Shown: positions 1 through 7,664, numbered from the stretch's first letter. The stretch: 16,640 nt of DNA from Chitinophagales bacterium (GCA_020629595.1 JAHDDA010000020.1:1-16640); one strand, 5' to 3'. The notes: generated by a model from the sequence alone, not told the origin. Translations and numbers: made by a program.

Positions 1-338
1 GATGGTGTAGGACCAGCTTCTTCTTCTTTAGCAGCAACCATTTTATTATAACCTTTTACAACCATAAAGATAACAAAAGCTATTATTACAAAATCTATTA
101 TTGCTTGTATAAATACACCATATTTAATAGTAACAGCTGCAAGTTCCCCTTCAGCCTCTTTTAGAATGTAAGCTAAGTCTTTAAAATCAACTCCACCCAT
201 TGCAACTCCAATTGGAGGCATTAAAACATCATTTACAAATGAGCTTACAATTTTACCAAAAGCTCCTCCTAAAATAACTGCTACGGCAAGTTCTAAAACA
301 TTACCTCTTGCAATAAAATCTTTAAATTCTTGAAACAT
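1..338 (-). CDS. mscL: Large-conductance mechanosensitive channel MscL (3' end cut off by window)
   Basis: This gene encodes the homopentameric inner-membrane channel that opens under membrane tension and releases solutes during hypo-osmotic shock. The ATG is at 338-336, and about 112 codons are visible before the window edge. The N-terminus reads MFQEFKDFIARGNVLELAVA, the amphipathic N-terminal helix and start of TM1 typical of MscL. It is followed by the pore-lining glycine-rich stretch (VILGGAFGKIV), the conserved NDVLMPPIG segment, a periplasmic loop with the acidic KEAEGE stretch, and TM2 (about residues 84-101, hydrophobic, ending VVKGYNKM). The visible end is an acidic linker (KEEEA) leading to the cytoplasmic helix bundle, so only the last residues are missing. 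It is separated by 65 bp from the flavoprotein gene on the same strand. I saw no clear promoter box in that gap. Confidence 0.93.
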   Translation of the reverse strand, partial: MFQEFKDFIARGNVLELAVAVILGGAFGKIVSSFVNDVLMPPIGVAMGGVDFKDLAYILKEAEGELAAVTIKYGVFIQAIIDFVIIAFVIFMVVKGYNKMVAAKEEEAGPTP

Positions 339-403
339 AATTAATATTTTTATATTATGAATATGAAATTAAAAAAAAGTAATCAAATATTTCATAAAAA
401 TAA

Positions 404-1714
404 TCAACTATTCATTTCTACATATTTTTTGGCTGATGTACACATTCCCCTTATTGAAATTTGTCCAGTATAGTTTGAGAATAGTCTTATGTTAGCATTA
501 TGCTCAGATAAATAGTTATTAATTTTAAACCAAGAGTTATATAATTCAGGTGAGTAAACAGGAAGAGCTTTTTTCCATTTAACAATTTTTGAGTCAAGAA
601 ATACCCCATTAAAATTAAAAATTTGAGTCATTTCTTTGTATAAAATTGCTTCGATTTCAGCAATTGTTTTATCAATCAAATTTCCTTGCTTATCTCCTAA
701 AATTAGCGTTAAACTACTTACAATTGATGTGCTTCTTTGAGGGAAAATTAGATCATTATAAATTACACCCATTGTGTTTAAACCTTCTTTTTCAGGAATA
801 AGACACCCAAAACCTGGTTTGAATTTCATTAAAGATTCCTTTCTTATGAATATAGTGGCAGTTACTAATTTGTTGTAACTTACTTTTTTAAGAATATTGG
901 ATAATTCATTTTTGAAATATAAGGCTGCTTCAAAAGCTGGTACGCATAAGAAAATAGTATCTTCTTTTAAATCAACATTCTCACTTTTTAAATTAGCTTT
1001 TGTTTTTATATGGTCTTTGAGATAGTTTTCTAATGCGTTTACAAGTTCTCTCATTCCATTATTAAAACCAAGCGGTTTTTGAGTTGCATCTTTGTTTTTT
1101 TTTTCAAAAGCAATTTTTAACACTTGCCAAAACATAAATTCTTTTTCATTAAATGTTTTGGCAACATTTGGTAAAACTGCTGGGAAACTTAAATTTTTTG
1201 AAGATGTTCCGTAGATCCCTTGAAATGCGGGTTCTAAAAAATATGATGTAGCAGCAGCACTTAGGTTTTCTTTACCAAAATCTTCTAAAGTTTGTGGATA
1301 TTTTACTTTTGAAAAAAAGACATTTTTAAGAGTTTTTAAAATTTCAGTTACAGATAAGGGGAGTCTTTTAAATTTATTATCTCTTAATATGTACTTTTTA
1401 TAAGTTAAATCACTTGCTTTAATAACATCTAAGTTAAGGTCATTACACAAAGCAATAATTTCTTTACCCCATCTAAAACTAAAAGCGGCATTTTCGACTA
1501 AACCAAAATTAGTTTTATAGGTTTGTAACATTCCTCCACAGTGGTCTTTTCTTTCTATTATCTGGAAGTCGAAACCTGCTTTCTTTAAATAATAGCCCAA
1601 GAACAGACCAGCTATTCCAGCACCAACAATTGTTATTTTTTTTGACTTATCAATAGGTTGTCCTAAAACTGAAGATTCTAATATTTTATATTTCAAATTT
1701 TGTTTAGTATCCAT
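404..1714 (-). CDS. FAD-dependent oxidoreductase, protoporphyrinogen-oxidase-like (amine oxidase fold)
   Basis: The protein has 436 residues. A Rossmann dinucleotide-binding motif at residues 28-36 (TIVGAGIAG), an acidic residue closing the second strand at E54, and a double glycine at 60-61 show an FAD-binding flavoprotein of the amine-oxidase/NAD(P)-binding-8 type. The middle section, with TLEDFGKENL and then YFLEPAFQGIYG followed by LSF, matches the pattern of HemY-type protoporphyrinogen oxidases. The C-terminal stretch SNYTGQISIRGMCTSA matches the second FAD-contacting segment of that family. The length also fits HemY (about 450). Oxidation of protoporphyrinogen IX to protoporphyrin IX is therefore the best guess, but no other heme gene is nearby and the motifs are loose. 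It could be a related flavoprotein acting on another substrate. Its ATG lies inside the end of the upstream DUF922 gene (11-nt overlap), so the two are probably translated from one message. Confidence 0.75.
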   Translation of the reverse strand: MDTKQNLKYKILESSVLGQPIDKSKKITIVGAGIAGLFLGYYLKKAGFDFQIIERKDHCGGMLQTYKTNFGLVENAAFSFRWGKEIIALCNDLNLDVIKASDLTYKKYILRDNKFKRLPLSVTEILKTLKNVFFSKVKYPQTLEDFGKENLSAAATSYFLEPAFQGIYGTSSKNLSFPAVLPNVAKTFNEKEFMFWQVLKIAFEKKNKDATQKPLGFNNGMRELVNALENYLKDHIKTKANLKSENVDLKEDTIFLCVPAFEAALYFKNELSNILKKVSYNKLVTATIFIRKESLMKFKPGFGCLIPEKEGLNTMGVIYNDLIFPQRSTSIVSSLTLILGDKQGNLIDKTIAEIEAILYKEMTQIFNFNGVFLDSKIVKWKKALPVYSPELYNSWFKINNYLSEHNANIRLFSNYTGQISIRGMCTSAKKYVEMNS

Positions 1715-2258
1715 TACTTAATTTTTCTTCAACCAGCTTATCCCATTCATTTTGCATATAAGAATTTAAACTGTACCAAGTGTCTCTATCATATCTAATT
1801 TGAGCTTCACGCCATTCTTTTAAAACATTGGTAACTAACAGTTCTAATTCTTCAACTTGATTGCAACCCCAATGAGTTTTACTTACTTTACTCACTAGCA
1901 TTCTGTTAAAAAATTCTGTAATATCGAAGTGTAACTGTTCATGGTTAAGGGTTTTCTGGTTTTTATTTTCTGGTTTTACCCAACTTTCATTACAAATAAA
2001 TATTGCTTTTGATGAGAAATGAATTGTATCATTTTCACAATAGTACTTATACTGAATAACTGAAGAAGTTATTGCAGCAATTCTTTTATCTGAATAATCT
2101 GGAATCCCTTTGAAATCTTCCCAATTAAGCCTGCTTCCACTTTTCCATTCAATTCTTGATATTTCTTTTTGTGTAGTTTGTGCAATAGAATTGACGTTAT
2201 ATATTATGAAGCATAAATTTATAAAAAGAGAAACAAGTTTAATAATATCCTTTTTCAT
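1704..2258 (-). CDS. Exported DUF922-type protein with HEXXH zinc-protease motif
   Basis: The protein has 184 residues. It begins with a short basic N-terminus and a hydrophobic stretch (about residues 5-22) ending near SIAQ, consistent with a signal peptide and export from the cytoplasm. The mature part carries LNWEDFKGIPD (residues 44-54), a HEQLH motif at 106-110 followed by FDITE, and a YDRDT motif at 156-160. These are hallmarks of the DUF922 family, a Bacteroidota-rich group predicted to be zinc-dependent peptidases. In HEXXH enzymes the two histidines bind zinc and the glutamate is the general base. No substrate is known from the sequence. The gene overlaps the following flavoprotein gene by 11 nt and lies 49 bp downstream of the receiver gene, so the three may be co-transcribed. 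The family call is strong; protease activity is an inference. Confidence 0.8.
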   Translation of the reverse strand: MKKDIIKLVSLFINLCFIIYNVNSIAQTTQKEISRIEWKSGSRLNWEDFKGIPDYSDKRIAAITSSVIQYKYYCENDTIHFSSKAIFICNESWVKPENKNQKTLNHEQLHFDITEFFNRMLVSKVSKTHWGCNQVEELELLVTNVLKEWREAQIRYDRDTWYSLNSYMQNEWDKLVEEKLSNGY

Positions 2259-2307
2259 TAAAAAAGAATGTTTTCTAAGTAAAATTGTTGGGCAAGGTGT
2301 AAAAAAA

Positions 2308-2745
2308 TTAGTAGGCTACTTTGCTTGAATGCCAATAATTCTTAAGAGATTTTATCATTTCAATAAACTCAAAATATTCTAATGGTTTTACTAAATAACC
2401 CGCTGCATAATTTTTGTAGCTTTCTTCTTTATCTCTAAAACTATCTGAAGTGGTAAGAATTACAACTGGAATTATTCTTAATTCATCATCTTTTTTCATA
2501 AGGTTTAGAAACTCTAAACCATTCATTTTAGGCATATTTATATCAAGGAGTATTAAACCCGGATAGTCCTCTCTTGAAGTTAAAGCTCTTAAGTATTCAA
2601 AAGCTTCATAACCATTTCCCTTAACAATTGTTTCATTTGCTATTTCTAATTCTTCAAACGCATTTTGAATTAGTAGTACATCAACAATACTATCATCAAC
2701 AATCATTATGGGTTTATTAGCTATCATTTGAGTAGTTGCTGCCAT
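2308..2745 (-). CDS. Stand-alone response-regulator receiver domain (CheY/Rcp-like)
   Basis: This 145-residue protein is a single receiver domain with no output domain. The acidic pocket D17-D18, the phospho-acceptor D68 (in LLDINMPKMNG), the switch threonine T98 (in VVILTTSD) and the conserved lysine K120 followed by proline (YLVKPL) are all present, so it should accept phosphate from a histidine kinase. The short insertion between helix and strand 3 and the LDINMPxMNGLEFL style resemble the Rcp1-like regulators often linked to phytochrome or hybrid kinases. No kinase gene is nearby, so its partner must be encoded elsewhere. It may act by protein-protein contact as CheY or a phosphorelay shuttle does. 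The ATG at 2745 gives a 12-residue lead before the first strand. It is 69 bp downstream of the unrecognised 224-residue gene on the same strand. Confidence 0.9.
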   Translation of the reverse strand: MAATTQMIANKPIMIVDDSIVDVLLIQNAFEELEIANETIVKGNGYEAFEYLRALTSREDYPGLILLDINMPKMNGLEFLNLMKKDDELRIIPVVILTTSDSFRDKEESYKNYAAGYLVKPLEYFEFIEMIKSLKNYWHSSKVAY

Positions 2746-2773
2746 TAAGTTTAAGTATTTTTTAGAAAGTAAG

Positions 2774-2791
2774 CTACCTGTACGAAGGTAG
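2774..2791. other. Short perfect inverted repeat between the 224-residue gene and the receiver gene
   Basis: CTACCT at 2774-2779 and AGGTAG at 2786-2791 form a 6-bp perfect stem with a 6-base loop. On the minus strand it lies 24 bp past the stop of the 224-residue gene. The following sequence is only moderately T-rich (CTTACTTTCT), so it would be a weak intrinsic terminator at best. The minus-strand TACCTTCG inside it (2788-2781) is also one mismatch from the Bacteroidota -7 box TAnnTTTG, so it might instead be part of the promoter of the receiver gene. The sequence alone does not decide between these. Confidence 0.35.
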
Positions 2792-2814
2792 TAATAAAAG
2801 TTAAAATAAAAAAA

Positions 2815-3489
2815 TCAATTGTCTTCTTTTGAGCTAATCATTTGAAAACCTACTTTTTTGACGTTACCAAGCATACTTCTGTTTAATTTCTCTGCCACAG
2901 AAATTTGTTTTTCTTGTTCAAAAGGTGTCATTACTGGTGTTGTTTCTAAAGCTGCTTGTAATCCCAATCTTAAATAATCATCTAATACTTTATCGTTTAT
3001 AGTATTTGATTTAATGTCAGGATAAAGAAAACTCATTTGTGTTAATCCTTCAATGAAGAAGTGATCTTCTTTGTTGACAAACAATCTAGAAATCAAATAG
3101 CCTGTATCGTGCATTCTTTTGTATTTTAAAGAATCGGTTAAGAAGTTATATGCTAATATTACGCCAAAAAAACCTCTGCTCTCATCTTCTTGCACCCAAG
3201 GGCTTTTATTTGTTATATGTTCGGGTGGGAAATTTAAAATAGTGGAATGTAAATTAAATACCAATAATTCACCAGCAAACATTATATGAAACTCGTATTC
3301 ACTAATATTCTCAAATTCTAATTTAGCATTTTTAGCTTCCTCACCTAAGGTTTCTTTAATTTCCTTCACTAAATTTCTTGCATTGTCTTTTAGTTTATTA
3401 AAAACTTCTTTGGTTTGTTGCTTTACAATGGTTTGAGTTTGTGATTTTACTCTTATTTTTGAAACTAAATTATTCAGTTCTTCAGTCAT
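2815..3489 (-). CDS. Unrecognised 224-residue soluble protein
   Basis: I do not recognise this family. The protein has no signal peptide and no membrane segment, so it is probably cytoplasmic. Residues 1-60 are rich in Lys, Glu, Gln and Thr and look helical, possibly a coiled coil (for example KQQTKEVFNKLKDNARNLVK). Residues 60-170 look like a compact alpha/beta domain with aromatic patches (YEFHIMFAGELLVFNL and GFFGVILAYNFL). The tail is charged and polar. The ATG at 3489 is the only sensible start and sits 22 bp downstream of a good TAnnTTTG promoter box on the minus strand. Codon and base use look like the neighbours. Being upstream of a lone receiver gene on the same strand makes a link to signalling possible, but the 69-bp gap with an inverted repeat weakens that idea. 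Confidence 0.75.
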   Translation of the reverse strand: MTEELNNLVSKIRVKSQTQTIVKQQTKEVFNKLKDNARNLVKEIKETLGEEAKNAKLEFENISEYEFHIMFAGELLVFNLHSTILNFPPEHITNKSPWVQEDESRGFFGVILAYNFLTDSLKYKRMHDTGYLISRLFVNKEDHFFIEGLTQMSFLYPDIKSNTINDKVLDDYLRLGLQAALETTPVMTPFEQEKQISVAEKLNRSMLGNVKKVGFQMISSKEDN

Positions 3490-3510
3490 TTTTTTTGTTT
3501 AAAGTAAAGG

Positions 3511-3518
3511 CAAAGATA
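3511..3518 (-). promoter_or_regulatory. Candidate -7 box (TAnnTTTG) for the 224-residue gene
   Basis: On the minus strand the sequence reads TATCTTTG, an exact match to the Bacteroidota primary-sigma -7 consensus TAnnTTTG, with its end 22 bp from the ATG at 3489. No clear -33 TTTG/TTG partner is seen at the usual 17-23 bp spacing. The gap between pyrC and this gene is only 45 bp, so this box would give the gene its own short-leader transcript apart from any read-through from pyrC. Confidence 0.45.
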
Positions 3519-3534
3519 AGTGAAATTAATTTAC

Positions 3535-4869
3535 CTATCTCTTAAATGATAATCTTTGACCATTCATACATTCATCAAAAATTCCATTCACATAAACTCT
3601 GTTTCCATTAACAAAAGTATTAGTTATGTAGGAATTGAATGTATGTTGTTCAAAAGGTGACCAATTACATTTATAATTTATATTTTTTTTATTAACTAAG
3701 GTGTTTTTATTTAGGTCAAATAATACTAAGTCTGCGAAATAGCCTTCACGAATAAAGCCCCTTTTTTCAATTTGAAAGCACTTAGCAACACTATGGCTAG
3801 TCTTTTCTACGATAGTTTCTAAATCAAGTTTGCCTTTTTTGTATAATTCTAGTAAAATTTGTAACGAATGTTGCACTAATGGAACGCCAGAAGGGGCTTT
3901 CCATAAAGTATTGTTTTTTTCATCTATTGTATGTGGTGCATGATCTGTACAAATTACATCTAATAAATTGTCTTTTACGCCTTGAATTAGTGCATCTCTC
4001 TGTCCAAACTTAATTGCAGGGTTACATTTAATTTTAGTGCCATATTTTTCATAATCTTCACCATCAAAATATAAGTGATGAACACAGGCTTCTGCGGTAA
4101 TGCGTTTTTGTTCAAGTGGAATTGTATTATCGAATAATGATAATTCTTTTTCGGTAGAAATGTGTAAGATGTGTAATCTTGTATTGTGTTTTTTAGCCAA
4201 TTCAATAGCCTTTTTAGAAGAATTGTAACAGGCATCTACATCTCTTATCTCAGCGTGTCTATAAATTTCAATGTCTTCTCCATATTTTTCAAAAAATGCT
4301 TTTTCTCTCCCTTTTACTCTTGATTCTTGTTCGCAATGGGTGGCAATTAGCATAGGTGAGTTTGCAAAAACTTCTTCTAAAACTAATTCATTATCAACCA
4401 GCAAATTACCAGTAGATGAACCCATAAATATTTTAAGTCCACAAACTTTATTGATGTCTGTTTTTTCCCATTCTTCACGATTGTTATTGCTAACACCCAT
4501 AAAAAAAGAAAAATTTGCCAATGATGTTACCTGAGCCAATTTATATTTAGCTTCTAATAGTTCTTGTGTAAAAGTTGCTGGCTTGGTGTTGGGCATTTCC
4601 ATAAAAGAAGTAACACCGCCAGACACAGCTGCTTTTGATTCTTTATAAATATTTGCTTTATGTGTTAAGCCTGGTTGCCTAAAATGCACTTGGTCATCAA
4701 TTAAACCAGGGATTAAATATTGCCCATCGGCATTTATTTCTTCAAAGTTACTTTTGGGAGATAATGAAGCACCTATTTTTTCAATATAACCACCTTTAAT
4801 TAAAACATCTAACTGTTTTATTGTACCCTCATTTACAACTTTTGCTCCTTTTATTAAATATTGTTTCAT
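3535..4869 (-). CDS. pyrC: Dihydroorotase (cyclic amidohydrolase)
   Basis: This enzyme closes N-carbamoyl-L-aspartate to dihydroorotate, the third step of de novo pyrimidine synthesis, in the cytoplasm. The protein has 444 residues, typical of class I dihydroorotases. The metal-site opening reads IDDQVHFRQPG (residues 57-67), then EMPNTKP (91-97), the SSTGNLLVDN loop (151-160), H178 in ATHCE, H233 and H236 in LHILHIS, and D309 in TDHAPH. The substrate-contacting segments APSGVPLVQ and the C-terminal KRGFIREGYFADLVLFDL are also present. The usual DxHxH is D58-D59-Q60-V61-H62, so the first histidine is glutamine; as I recall, flavobacterial PyrC proteins commonly share DDQVHFRxPG, so this looks like a lineage variant rather than decay. 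It lies 24 bp downstream of the yhhQ-like gene and is probably co-transcribed with it. Confidence 0.93.
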   Translation of the reverse strand: MKQYLIKGAKVVNEGTIKQLDVLIKGGYIEKIGASLSPKSNFEEINADGQYLIPGLIDDQVHFRQPGLTHKANIYKESKAAVSGGVTSFMEMPNTKPATFTQELLEAKYKLAQVTSLANFSFFMGVSNNNREEWEKTDINKVCGLKIFMGSSTGNLLVDNELVLEEVFANSPMLIATHCEQESRVKGREKAFFEKYGEDIEIYRHAEIRDVDACYNSSKKAIELAKKHNTRLHILHISTEKELSLFDNTIPLEQKRITAEACVHHLYFDGEDYEKYGTKIKCNPAIKFGQRDALIQGVKDNLLDVICTDHAPHTIDEKNNTLWKAPSGVPLVQHSLQILLELYKKGKLDLETIVEKTSHSVAKCFQIEKRGFIREGYFADLVLFDLNKNTLVNKKNINYKCNWSPFEQHTFNSYITNTFVNGNRVYVNGIFDECMNGQRLSFKR

Positions 4870-4893
4870 TTTACTTTTTATTTGTTAGAAGAA

Positions 4894-5679
4894 TTAGCTT
4901 TTCGACTTTCCTAAGGCTTCCCTTTTTAATTTTATTGCCAATTCTTTTCCTAAATATGTATCAATAATACTGTGTGCTAAATAAATTACTGGTGTTAAAA
5001 GTATAGCCACTATAAATTTAAAAATATAGTTTACCGTTCCAATTGCCAAAACTAAACTTAAACTCCAGTTAGCACCAATATAAAATGCTATGGTAAGCAC
5101 AACAAAGCTATCAATAAATTGAGAAACTAAGGTAGAACCTGTTGCTCTTAACCAAATTTTTCCTTCACCAGTAATTCTTTTAATTTTTTGAAATACAAGC
5201 ACATCAATGATTTGTGCAACCAAAAATGCTATAATTGAACCAATAATAATCCACAAACCCTGCCCAAAAATTGCCTTAAAAGCCAAATTCATATTTGGAA
5301 CGCCAGAAGATTGACCAACAGAAACCCAAAAATCGGCTGGAATAACATAAATGCCTAAAAAAAACATTACAAAAGCATAAGCAATTAAACAAACAGTTAA
5401 GTAGGAAAGGAATTTTACTCCTCTTTCACCAAAATATTCGTTTATTATATCTGTCATTACAAAAACAACGGGCCATAAAAGCACACCAACTGTAAGATTA
5501 AAACCCAAGTTTTCTTCTCCAAAAAAAGAAAAACTAAAAGGAGAAAGACCTAAAGTTTTTTCTAAAGAAAAGATTTTTACACCTATCATTTCAGCAACTA
5601 ATGCGTTTGTAATAAAAATTCCAGCCAATATAAAAAACAGGCGTGCATCCTTTCTTTTTAGAATGTTTATATAATTCAT
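4894..5679 (-). CDS. yhhQ: Queuosine precursor transporter, YhhQ family
   Basis: This is a multi-span inner-membrane protein of the vitamin-uptake-transporter-like YhhQ family, whose members import preQ0/preQ1 or queuine for making the tRNA nucleoside queuosine. From the ATG at 5679 it has 261 residues. A TTG two codons further upstream (5685) keeps the frame open, but the ATG gives the more usual N-terminus MNYINILKRKDARLFF. About six hydrophobic segments are visible. Family landmarks include the early MIGVKIFSL, VMTDIINEYFGERG in the second-span region, QIIDVLVFQKIKRITG, and STLVSQFIDSFVVLTIAFYIG. No preQ1 riboswitch-like structure is evident in the 66-bp leader. It shares that short gap with divergent rnhA and is followed after 24 bp by pyrC. 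Confidence 0.9.
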   Translation of the reverse strand: MNYINILKRKDARLFFILAGIFITNALVAEMIGVKIFSLEKTLGLSPFSFSFFGEENLGFNLTVGVLLWPVVFVMTDIINEYFGERGVKFLSYLTVCLIAYAFVMFFLGIYVIPADFWVSVGQSSGVPNMNLAFKAIFGQGLWIIIGSIIAFLVAQIIDVLVFQKIKRITGEGKIWLRATGSTLVSQFIDSFVVLTIAFYIGANWSLSLVLAIGTVNYIFKFIVAILLTPVIYLAHSIIDTYLGKELAIKLKREALGKSKS

Positions 5680-5745
5680 ATTCAATATCTCAAAATAAAA
5701 ATACGAATTAGTAATTTCGTTTCCTAATAAAAAGTTTAAAAATTA

Positions 5746-6219
5746 ATGATAGAAATTTATACAGATGGTGCATCTAGAGGAAATCCGGGACCTGGAGGTT
5801 ATGGAGCAATTTTACAATGGAAAGGACACGAAAAAACGCTTGCTGAAGGATTTAGACTAACCACTAATAACAGAATGGAATTATTGGCAGTAATTGTTGC
5901 TTTAGAAGCCATAAAATTTGAAGGAATGGATGTTTGTGTAACTTCAGATTCTAAATATGTGGTTGATGCAGTTGAAAAAAAGTGGTTATTTGGCTGGGAA
6001 AAAAGAAATTGGAAAAAAGTTAAAAATCCAGATTTGTGGAAAAGATTTTTGATTGTTTACAGAAAACACAATGTTAAGTTTATTTGGGTTAGGGGACACA
6101 ACGACCATCCACAAAATGAACGCTGCGATCAATTAGCAGTTGATGCAGCCTTATCGCTGAATTTACCAGCCGATGAATGGTATGAAGAAAATGTAAAATC
6201 GCCTCCTTCATTATTTTAA
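5746..6219 (+). CDS. rnhA: Ribonuclease HI
   Basis: RNase HI cuts the RNA strand of RNA-DNA hybrids, clearing R-loops and primer RNA in the cytoplasm. The protein has 157 residues, the normal length. The four catalytic acidic residues are present: D7 (IYTDGASRGNPGPGGYG), E45 (NNRMELLAV), D68 (TSDSKYVVDA) and D128 (NERCDQLAVDAA). H118 (WVRGHNDHPQNERCD), the histidine that helps product release, and the basic Trp-rich handle region KKWLFGWEKRNWKKV are also in place. The ATG at 5746 is preceded by an A-rich leader. A near-consensus -7 box (TAATTTCG at 5712-5719) could serve as its promoter. It is divergent from yhhQ and followed after 132 bp by rimO, which appears to have its own promoter. Confidence 0.97.
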   Translation: MIEIYTDGASRGNPGPGGYGAILQWKGHEKTLAEGFRLTTNNRMELLAVIVALEAIKFEGMDVCVTSDSKYVVDAVEKKWLFGWEKRNWKKVKNPDLWKRFLIVYRKHNVKFIWVRGHNDHPQNERCDQLAVDAALSLNLPADEWYEENVKSPPSLF

Positions 6220-6246
6220 AATAAAAACATAGCATTTAATCTCACT

Positions 6247-6273
6247 AAATTTTTCTATTTATCATAGAAATTT
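6247..6273 (+). terminator. AT-rich hairpin downstream of rnhA, possible weak terminator
   Basis: TTTCTAT (6252-6258) and ATAGAAA (6264-6270) form a 7-bp stem with a 5-base loop. AAA at 6247-6249 and TTT at 6271-6273 extend it across a 2-base bulge. It begins 28 bp past the rnhA stop and is followed by a partly T-rich stretch (TTTCCTATTGTTTT). The stem is almost all A-T, so it is weak; intrinsic termination is plausible but not demonstrated. Confidence 0.3.
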
Positions 6274-6300
6274 CCTATTGTTTTAAACTAAATTTCCCTT

Positions 6301-6334
6301 TTTGAATTTTGTTTTCGTAAAGCAACTAACTTTG
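6301..6334 (+). promoter_or_regulatory. Candidate Bacteroidota promoter for rimO
   Basis: TAACTTTG at 6327-6334 matches the -7 consensus TAnnTTTG exactly. TTTG at 6301-6304 lies 22 bp upstream, within the 17-23 bp spacing known for flavobacterial promoters; a second TTTG at 6308-6311 is spaced too close (15 bp). Transcription would start around 6340, giving a leader of roughly 10-15 nt before the rimO ATG at 6352. The very short leader fits the weak use of Shine-Dalgarno sites in this phylum. Confidence 0.6.
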
Positions 6335-6351
6335 CAATTCAATTTTTTTGA

Positions 6352-7659
6352 ATGAAAACAAAGGTAGGAAAACAAGATAAAGTAAGTATAGTTACTTTGG
6401 GTTGCTCTAAAAATCAAGTTGATTCAGAGGTTATAGCCGGACAGTTAAATGGGCAGGGCTATAATGTGGAATTTGATAGAGAAGATCCCAATGTTGTGAT
6501 TGTAAATACTTGTGGTTTTATAGATTTGGCAAAGCAAGAATCAATAGATACTATTTTGAATTTTGCTGAAGCCAAAAAAGAAGGAGAAATCGACAAACTC
6601 TACGTCACAGGTTGCCTGTCGCAACGTTATAAAGATGATTTAGAAGAAGAAATTCCAGAAGTGGATGCTTATTTTGGTACGTTTGATTTGCCGTTTTTGT
6701 TAGAAGAAATAGGAGCTGATTATAAGCACGAATTGATAGGGGAAAGAATTAGCTTGACTACACCTAACCATTATGCTTACCTTAAAATTTCGGAAGGTTG
6801 CAACAGAACTTGTGCTTTTTGTGCTATACCGTTAATGCGAGGCAAACACGTTTCCAAATCCATTGAAGATATTGTAAATGAAGCTAAGAATTTGGTTAAA
6901 AATGGGGTGAAAGAAATAATGCTTATTGCTCAAGAGTTAACATATTACGGCTTGGATATTTACAAAGAAAGAGCTTTGCCAAAATTGTTATATGCTTTAA
7001 ATGAAATAGAAGGATTACATTGGATAAGATTACATTACGCCTATCCGTCAAAATTTCCACTTGAAATAATTGAAGCCATAAAAGGGTGCGAAAAAGTTTG
7101 TAATTATTTGGATATGCCTTTGCAACACGCAAGCAATAATATGCTTAAAGCAATGCGAAGACAAATAACACAAGAAGAAACTGAAAAGCTAATCAATGAT
7201 ATTAGAACCATTATGCCCAATATTGCCATTAGAACTACAATGTTGGTTGGATTTCCCGGTGAAACAGAAGAAGATATTACAGAACTAATTGCTTTTGTAA
7301 AACGAATGAAATTTGAACGATTAGGTGTTTTTGAATATTCGCACGAAGAAAATACACATGGTTATGAATTAGAAGATAATGTTACCGCAGAAGAAAAAGC
7401 TGAAAGAGCTATGCGAGTTATGGAAGCCCAAGAAGCGATTTCTTGGGAATTGAACCAACAGAAAGTAGAGAAGGTTTTTAAGGTTTTGATTGATAGAAAA
7501 GAAGGCGAATTTTTTATTGGTAGAACAGAATTTGATTCTCCAGAAGTAGATAATGAAGTTATTATTTCAGCTAAACAATATTTGCGAATTGGTGATTTCG
7601 CAAATATTAAAATTACTGAAGCTCAAGAATTCGATTTGTATGGAGAATTGATAAATTAA
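6352..7659 (+). CDS. rimO: Ribosomal protein S12 methylthiotransferase RimO
   Basis: RimO is a radical-SAM enzyme with two iron-sulfur clusters that adds a methylthio group to a conserved aspartate of ribosomal protein S12. The protein has 435 residues, the family length. The N-terminal UPF0004 domain supplies C18 (VTLGCSKNQVDSE), C54 (NTCGF) and C88 (TGCLSQRY) for the auxiliary cluster. The radical-SAM CxxxCxxC is C150-C154-C157 (SEGCNRTCAFCAIPLMRG). The PLQHAS and VGFPGETEED segments are present, and residues from about 370 form the TRAM domain that grips the substrate. CSKNQVDSE (rather than CxxNxxD of MiaB) and PLMRGKHVSK favour RimO over MiaB. Its stop is only 5 bp from that of the convergent helicase gene, so the two transcripts must run into each other or overlap at their 3' ends. 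Confidence 0.96.
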   Translation: MKTKVGKQDKVSIVTLGCSKNQVDSEVIAGQLNGQGYNVEFDREDPNVVIVNTCGFIDLAKQESIDTILNFAEAKKEGEIDKLYVTGCLSQRYKDDLEEEIPEVDAYFGTFDLPFLLEEIGADYKHELIGERISLTTPNHYAYLKISEGCNRTCAFCAIPLMRGKHVSKSIEDIVNEAKNLVKNGVKEIMLIAQELTYYGLDIYKERALPKLLYALNEIEGLHWIRLHYAYPSKFPLEIIEAIKGCEKVCNYLDMPLQHASNNMLKAMRRQITQEETEKLINDIRTIMPNIAIRTTMLVGFPGETEEDITELIAFVKRMKFERLGVFEYSHEENTHGYELEDNVTAEEKAERAMRVMEAQEAISWELNQQKVEKVFKVLIDRKEGEFFIGRTEFDSPEVDNEVIISAKQYLRIGDFANIKITEAQEFDLYGELIN

Positions 7660-7664
7660 ATTTT

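Noticed and set aside
2110..2328. Plus-strand open frame across the DUF922 gene start
   Set aside because: It is antisense to the DUF922 coding region, with a composition of hydrophobic and random residues and no family resemblance.
4271..4534. Plus-strand open frame inside pyrC
   Set aside because: It is a shadow of the dihydroorotase gene; Ser/Leu-rich with no domain pattern.
5680..5685. TTG start for the YhhQ-type gene at 5685
   Set aside because: An ATG two codons downstream (5679) gives the same protein less two residues and is the more usual start.
5712..5719. TAATTTCG as a definite rnhA promoter
   Set aside because: It differs by one base from the consensus and lacks a spaced TTTG partner, so it is mentioned with rnhA but not listed as its own feature.
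5680..5745. preQ1 riboswitch in front of the queuosine precursor transporter
   Set aside because: The 66-bp leader is AT-rich and shows no hairpin followed by the A-rich pseudoknot tail characteristic of preQ1 aptamers.
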